The translations under genes were made by a program, and so were the position numbers. The notes beneath the pieces were generated by a model. That model had not been told where the DNA came from, did not search any database, and saw only the letters and a program-made list of their open reading frames with translations. Of a stretch of 64,000 bases of DNA, positions 59,167 through 64,000 are shown in pieces. The stretch is from Phlebopus portentosus (lineage: Eukaryota; Basidiomycota; Agaricomycetes; Boletales; Boletinellaceae): positions 2,294,001 to 2,358,000 of the forward strand of contig JAYXKI010000003.1 of the NCBI GenBank assembly GCA_037892935.1. Direction: 5' to 3'. The first letter of the stretch is position 1; each line of letters opens with the position of its first letter.

Positions 59167-60800
59167 TTACAGCCTTTTGATGATGGCGGAGGTGAATTCG
59201 GATGTTGTTGCGGAACCTGTCAGGAATAAAAAAAAAAGAATGAACACGTTCACTCGTAGCAAATAATACTATAGAAGGATACTAACCGCCCATGTCCAAC
59301 GTGCGAACTTTGCCTTCGTTAATCACACCGAACGTCGCACTGGCAATAGCGTTTGCGAGATGGTCGAGGCTTGATAGAATGGTCTATTAGTAACTGGACA
59401 TCAAGATATCAACGAGTGTACCAAGCTTACCCGAGGTGACGAAGCATCATCGTGGCACTCAAAATCATGGCGGTCGGGTTGGCCTTGTTCGTGCCCATGA
59501 GGTCCTTTGCAACGTGTCGGCATCCAGGCTCAAAAAGCGCATATTCCTAAGCGAAATATGAGAGTACGAGTTTAGAAGGAAAACAATGGATTTTTTTAAT
59601 AGACATACACGGCCAACGTTGCACCCCGGTACAATGCCGGGTCCGCCGACAAGTGCTGCACCGATGTTGGAGACGATCGCTCCATAAAGGTTAGGCATCA
59701 CCATCACATCAAATTGGCCAGGCTTCGCAACGAGTTGCATTGATCTAACACGTAACAGTAAAAACAGCTGCCATACAAACGATCGAGAAATGGGACAGAC
59801 GTGTTGTCAACAATCATATCGTTTGCAGTGATACCGGAGCTCTTGTATTCTTCTGCCACTTGACGGAACGTGTTCAAGAACAGACCATCGCCAAGCTTCA
59901 TGATGTTGGCCTTATGCACGCAGGTGACTTTCTGAGATATGATTTCAGCCTGTGAGTTGATTCTGCCAGGAAAATAAGGAAAGAACCTTTCGGTTGTTTT
60001 TCAACGCGAAATCGAATGCGAATCGGGAAATGCGCTGAGCTTTTGCGCGAGTCGACACCTTCAAGTTCTCGACAACACCAGGATAGCTCTGGTGCTCAAG
60101 ACCAGAGTATTCACCTTCCGTGTTCTCACGAATGATGGCAAAGTCGACATTCGAGTGGCGGGTAGGAACACCCGGTAGTGACTTGCAAAGAACGACAGAG
60201 GCGTAGATGTCGAGCTGCTGGCGCATAGCAACATTCCAGGAGATATGTCCCGTCGTCGAGATAGGAGTGAAGAGAATCCCTGGTGAGAATAGGTAAGACG
60301 AAGACTTCACACGGAAACGGAATAAACGCACCCTTCAGGCCGACTCTGTTACGCTTAAGACTGTCCATCGCCTGCTTGAACAGGTCCTCGCCGGTTGAAG
60401 ACATTCCAGAGACATTATACTGGTCCCATTCAATGGGTGCATTAACGGCCTCAAATATCTCCTTGACAGAGTCGGTAATCTCTGAGCCGACGCCGTCACC
60501 TGGAATGAGCGTGACCTATGGATCTTCAGTTAGACGCAATGCCATGTTGATGATACATTACTCACGGTGTATATACCGCCGTATTTGGTCGGTTGCTAGT
60601 GTAGTCTTAGAGTCCAACGTTGAGAACATGTCGAATGTGAATACTCACCCTCGAGGCGACCTTCGGGAAACCTGCCGAGAGTGTAGTCGCGTAACGCTAT
60701 TCGACGATGTCAGTTAGCAATGTCAACCGACGAGATATGCGACTATACTCACCGCTTGAGTCGCCGGGCGGCCCACCCGAGAAACGGCAGAGCGCAACAT
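59167..60800 (-). CDS. IDH1: NAD-dependent isocitrate dehydrogenase, subunit 1
   Basis: Regulatory-type subunit of the mitochondrial octameric NAD-IDH of the TCA cycle, about 375 residues. The start [16 protein letters not shown] is a mitochondrial presequence. Then [119 protein letters not shown] and [20 protein letters not shown], ending [13 protein letters not shown]. Residues around the Ile-Ser-Thr-Thr-Gly loop ([18 protein letters not shown]) diverge from the Ser-Arg catalytic pattern of subunit 2, which places it with IDH1. About nine introns. Divergent from the hydrolase. Confidence 0.94.
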
Positions 60801-60886
60801 GCTTGGACGGGAACGAGGGGCGGACGGAACGGAAAGAGAAATTGAATAATGAGCAAAAAAGTTGAGGTCAATCATTACTTAATACT

Positions 60887-60960
60887 TATCACGTGCTCTC
60901 GGAGATTGCCGCGTATCTTATCTTCGAAGACCCCGAAAAATCAGGGATCTATCACGTGCT
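60887..60960. promoter_or_regulatory. Two identical TATCACGTGCT motifs in the IDH1/hydrolase promoter
   Basis: The 11-mer TATCACGTGCT occurs at 60887-60897 and again at 60950-60960, 63 bases apart (about six helical turns), with TCTTATCTTCGA between. Both hold the CACGTG core seen in two other divergent promoters of this window. Confidence 0.5.
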
Positions 60961-61070
60961 AAAACACTTTATTTCAACCTTTGCCACCGCACTTCAAGTT
61001 CTTTTTTAAGGCTTCGGTCGGGTCGGGACAAGTACGATTTTGCCTTGCTCCGTATCTCTCACTCGCCACA

Positions 61071-62918
61071 ATGGCGGAGGACATCTGCGAGGAATTACCA
61101 CCTTCGCGAAGGCGAGACTTCACATTTTATCTTGCCTTAGTTTTCTTTGTCGGTCCTGTTTGGGGTGTCGTTCCAGCTTCATGGCTTTATGTCGTGTATA
61201 GCATCGCTTACTGGAGGTTCTCTCGTATTCACACGCAAATCTGATTTTGCTTGCATGCGCGTTTGTCGAGGTACCGTGCCCCGAATGATTTTGTTTGGGA
61301 TCTCCAATTTACATATTTCAAAAGGTACTTTTCAGCATTTATTATAGCTATTTATCGCGGAAGATTTCTGGACCGTCTCCGATTTCTCCCTCCGATCTAG
61401 ATGAACTGCGACTGGCATTCAAGCGTCTCCTTCAGTCTGGCCTTGTTCCCCTTCCCGAAGACGGTGGCGATGAGGAATATTACTCGACAGATCGGCCGTC
61501 AAGTCCAGATGCAGTCATCGAGAGACTTGAACGCGACGACCCAAGAGCCATCGACTATAGGAATAGATCAAGGACTTGGTGATTTTGAACTTCTCATCAA
61601 ACCGTCAGACCTTCTCAAGATTAATGCCTTCATGTCAAGGTTTAGAAAGGTTCCGTGGTCTAGAGTGCGCAGTGTTCAATTCCGTCAGTGGCTTTGTTGG
61701 TCCGTTTTCAATGCGGTACCTCCTCCGGAAGACCAGCTTCATCAAACGCATCGTATGCTCCTCGACGAAGCTACCGAACTGATGGAGAAGCGAATCGGGT
61801 GCAAGATTCCTGAGGGTTCTGATCCTTCAGTTCAACCATTACGACTGTCTCTCGATCCAGTGAATGTTGTCCACAGACCTCTTATTTGGTACATTTTCGT
61901 AAAAATCGCTAATGCGTATATACGCACGAAATACGAAATGAAGTACGGCTTGGTCTACGGGAGATTTAGAGATTTGGAGTAAGCGCCTTCATGCTGTTCG
62001 TTCACGGGAACAATAGGTAACAGGACGCGTTCTAGATATCTTTTCCGGGTCCCGCCAGGCTATAATAGAGCAAAGGGCCCCGACCCGGTTGTCTTTCTAC
62101 ACGGACTTGGGCTTGGTATTTGGCAGTACCAGCATATTTTACGCCACTTCCTGGATGAACTTCCCCATACACCAATCTTAATTCCTATTCAGCCACAAAT
62201 ATCTCAAGACATTTTCCACCAACGTTTCCTGAGGCCTATGCTTCGGCACGAGAAGGTTGAATGTCTGGCTGGAATCATTGATAGGTTGGGCTGGGCAGGT
62301 CCTTCTGTTGACGAGAGGTACGGTGTGACGCTGTTAAGTCATTCGAAGTAAGCTTTGAATTCCCGACTCTTGGGCTAAATATGCCGAGATCGCTGATGCT
62401 TTTGCAGTGGATCGTACAATCATGCATGGATGCTGAAGACATTCCCACAAATGGTCACCCGCTCTTGCTTCGCCGACCCTGTCACGTTCTGCTCTTGGGA
62501 CGGCGATGTGTGCTATAATTTCGTCTATCAACCATGCGCAACCGGGGTGGAGCTTGTCATCCGCTATTTCGTAGGCACTGAACTCGGCGTTGCGAATGTC
62601 ATTCAACGTCACTTTGACTGGCTAAGTAACACGCTCTGGTTTGAGGAAATTCCTAATGCACGCGATCCCACCCATTCTTTGTTCTTGCTTGGAGGGAAGG
62701 ATTCGATTCTTGATGCTCAGGTAGTTCAATACAACATGTATGGTTTCTCGTTGCTGACATATATAATTTAGCGAGTCAAGAAATACCTTATATCTCATGG
62801 CGTCAAGAAAGGTCTTTGGTACGATCCGAATGGGCGACATGGGCAGGCGTTGCTCGTCGGTGAAGCGGGTGTTAACACAGTGATCTCTTGGATAAAGGAC
62901 TGCAATGTCAAGAGTTGA
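61071..62918 (+). CDS. Membrane-anchored alpha/beta hydrolase
   Basis: About 490 residues. N-terminal membrane segment FYLALVFFVGPVWGVVPASW. A fungal-specific region follows (SDLDELRLAFKRLLQSGLVP, RKVPWSRVRSVQFRQWLCW). The alpha/beta hydrolase core is DPVVFLHGLGLGIWQYQH (oxyanion HG) and VTLLSHSNGSYNHAWMLKTF, where S-x-N-G around the nucleophile (SHSNGS) replaces GxSxG. The C-terminal piece has FLLGGKDSILDAQ (acid) and PNGRHGQALLV (His). Stop 62916. Between YFK and YLSRKISGPSP the frame works only with a 23-nt intron (61323-61345) or a one-base correction. Substrate unknown. Confidence 0.75.
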
Positions 62919-63146
62919 ACACAAACCTGATTGGACTTCCGATTTTTTACTCTAGATCGTTCTTATTGCCTACGTAGCTTTTCCAGTTCTGTATCCAAAT
63001 GGATATCCTCGTCATGCTCTGTATAAATTCTCCTCTCATGACAGTACAAACCGTATTGATATCATTCATCTAGAAGAGTGTACAAGCAGCTTAATTTCAC
63101 GCTCTGTGTACGATGTTTGCAAGATATTATTTCTCTTCAGTAGTGA

Positions 63147-64000
63147 TTATGATCTTCTGAATTCCTTACACTCTTCGCCATCCCAGCTGATGAATTTTCC
63201 GCGCAAGGACTTAGATGCCTTCAAAGAAAGAGACGCTATTACGTAGCCGGACTCCTCGGGCTTCACCAGTTTGCCTTCTTCGTGAGCACGGATGAACTTC
63301 CGTACATCCTCGTCAGACATCTTGGATGGTCCACTTGTACGGATTAGTTCTTGCATCTTCAATCCACCGAAAAGGTCAGCTCGGGAAAAGAAACTGGTAT
63401 GTTATCATATGAATGCTTACAGAAGTATCGACCATCCCAGGACGGAGAGCGACGCACACTATATCTGGTTCCTCGTTCGAAAGCGTGCTAAAATCGTTTT
63501 AAGATTGTGAATTTTGTGGTGCTTCATTTATTACAAAGGCACTGACCGACAGAAGCTGTTCATAGCGGCTTTGCTTGCGTTATAAGCACCCCATGTCGGA
63601 GTTCCGTTTACCGCCGCACCAGACGAGACAAATATGACTCGACCGCCATTTTCACTTGCACGTAGAGCCGGAAGCGCGGCTTGGACTGTATAAAGCAGAG
63701 AGAAGAAGTTGACGTCGAAATGCGCGCGCCAGGAGTCGGTGGTGATTGCTGGAGAGTCTATTCGTCCGAGAGGTTCTAGCACGCCTGCATTGAGAACAAG
63801 TGCATCTATGCGTTGGTATGTTTGAAGCGCCAGAGCTATTGCGTCGCGTGTTGCAGCTTCATTCGCTCTGAATACAGGTTTCGTGAGATGAAGTAAATGC
63901 AAGACTGAGATAAAGCCGTTACATGTCCACTTGGATAGAATGGAGATTTGATGGGTGCTTCTCGAGGAGCTCGAGGAGTTGCGGTGAGCGTGAGCGAGAG
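63147..64000 (-). CDS. Short-chain dehydrogenase/reductase (5' end outside window)
   Basis: Classical SDR, N-terminal Rossmann part partly beyond the right edge. Visible: LLELLEKHPSNLHSIQVDM, then ALALQTYQRIDALVLNAGVL (NAG motif), DVNFFSLLYTVQAALPALRA, RVIFVSSGAAVNGTPTWGAY with the catalytic Ser and YNASK (Tyr/Lys), VALRPGMVDT, and the end RGKFISWDGEECKEFRRS at 63147. The pattern matches the fungal group of yeast YIR035C-like NADP-dependent reductases (sepiapterin reductase-like). Substrate unknown. Confidence 0.88.

Overview
The window looks like nuclear DNA of a basidiomycete fungus, most likely Agaricomycetes. Genes are compact and run on both strands. Nearly every gene is cut by many introns of about 50-70 nt with GT..AG ends. 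Several proteins belong to families typical of mushroom-forming fungi: the WPM-FYF seven-TM protein, the IVY1-like BAR protein and the ACAD11-like dehydrogenase. About 28 protein genes are supported. No rRNA, tRNA, CRISPR array or virus was seen. The 3' end of ERB1 (left edge) and the 5' end of a short-chain dehydrogenase (right edge) are cut by the window.

Layout. 0-4.2 kb: ERB1 (ribosome biogenesis) and ARP4 (chromatin remodelling) diverge from a promoter with a TCACGTGA palindrome. 4.2-7.25 kb: no convincing gene. 7.3-13.9 kb: seven-TM protein, LLP/DUF2423 nucleolar protein, cytochrome P450, mitochondrial bL19. 13.9-16.0 kb: a gene-poor island with a decayed fragment of the neighbouring BAR gene and a 616-bp inverted-repeat element (non-autonomous transposon, TA target site). 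16-27.8 kb: IVY1-like BAR protein, mitochondrial AspRS, F-box protein, phosphopantetheinyl transferase, MAK32-like kinase, NC2-beta and SmF. 28.2-39.7 kb: PABP2-like RRM protein, Zn2Cys6 activator, acyl-CoA dehydrogenase, REX3-like exonuclease, ceramide synthase. 40-44.4 kb: two tandem Gfd2-like DEDDh nuclease paralogues and a centromeric histone H3 (CENP-A). 44.9-50.4 kb: a protein with an MLKL/Cbl-N-like helical bundle and a PPxY motif, and a large disordered coiled-coil protein. 50.8-64 kb: RRN7, ERJ5-like DnaJ, glutamine synthetase, an unknown nuclear protein, IDH1, an alpha/beta hydrolase and the partial dehydrogenase.

How it fits together. At least eight gene pairs are divergent and share short promoters. 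This is mainly a housekeeping neighbourhood rich in nuclear functions (ARP4, NC2-beta, CENP-A, RRN7, REX3, PABP2, SmF, ERB1). CACGTG palindromes recur in three of the shared promoters and ACGCGT (MCB-like) boxes precede CENP-A. GATA, CCAAT and TATA elements precede glutamine synthetase.

The most interesting points are a candidate one-nucleotide exon in the seven-TM gene, a CENP-A with an eight-residue longer loop 1 than canonical H3, the tandem DEDDh nucleases, the transposon next to the decayed BAR fragment, the possible cell-death-type helical bundle protein, and three or four single-base frame breaks (glutamine synthetase included). The frame breaks look more like sequence errors than true pseudogenes.
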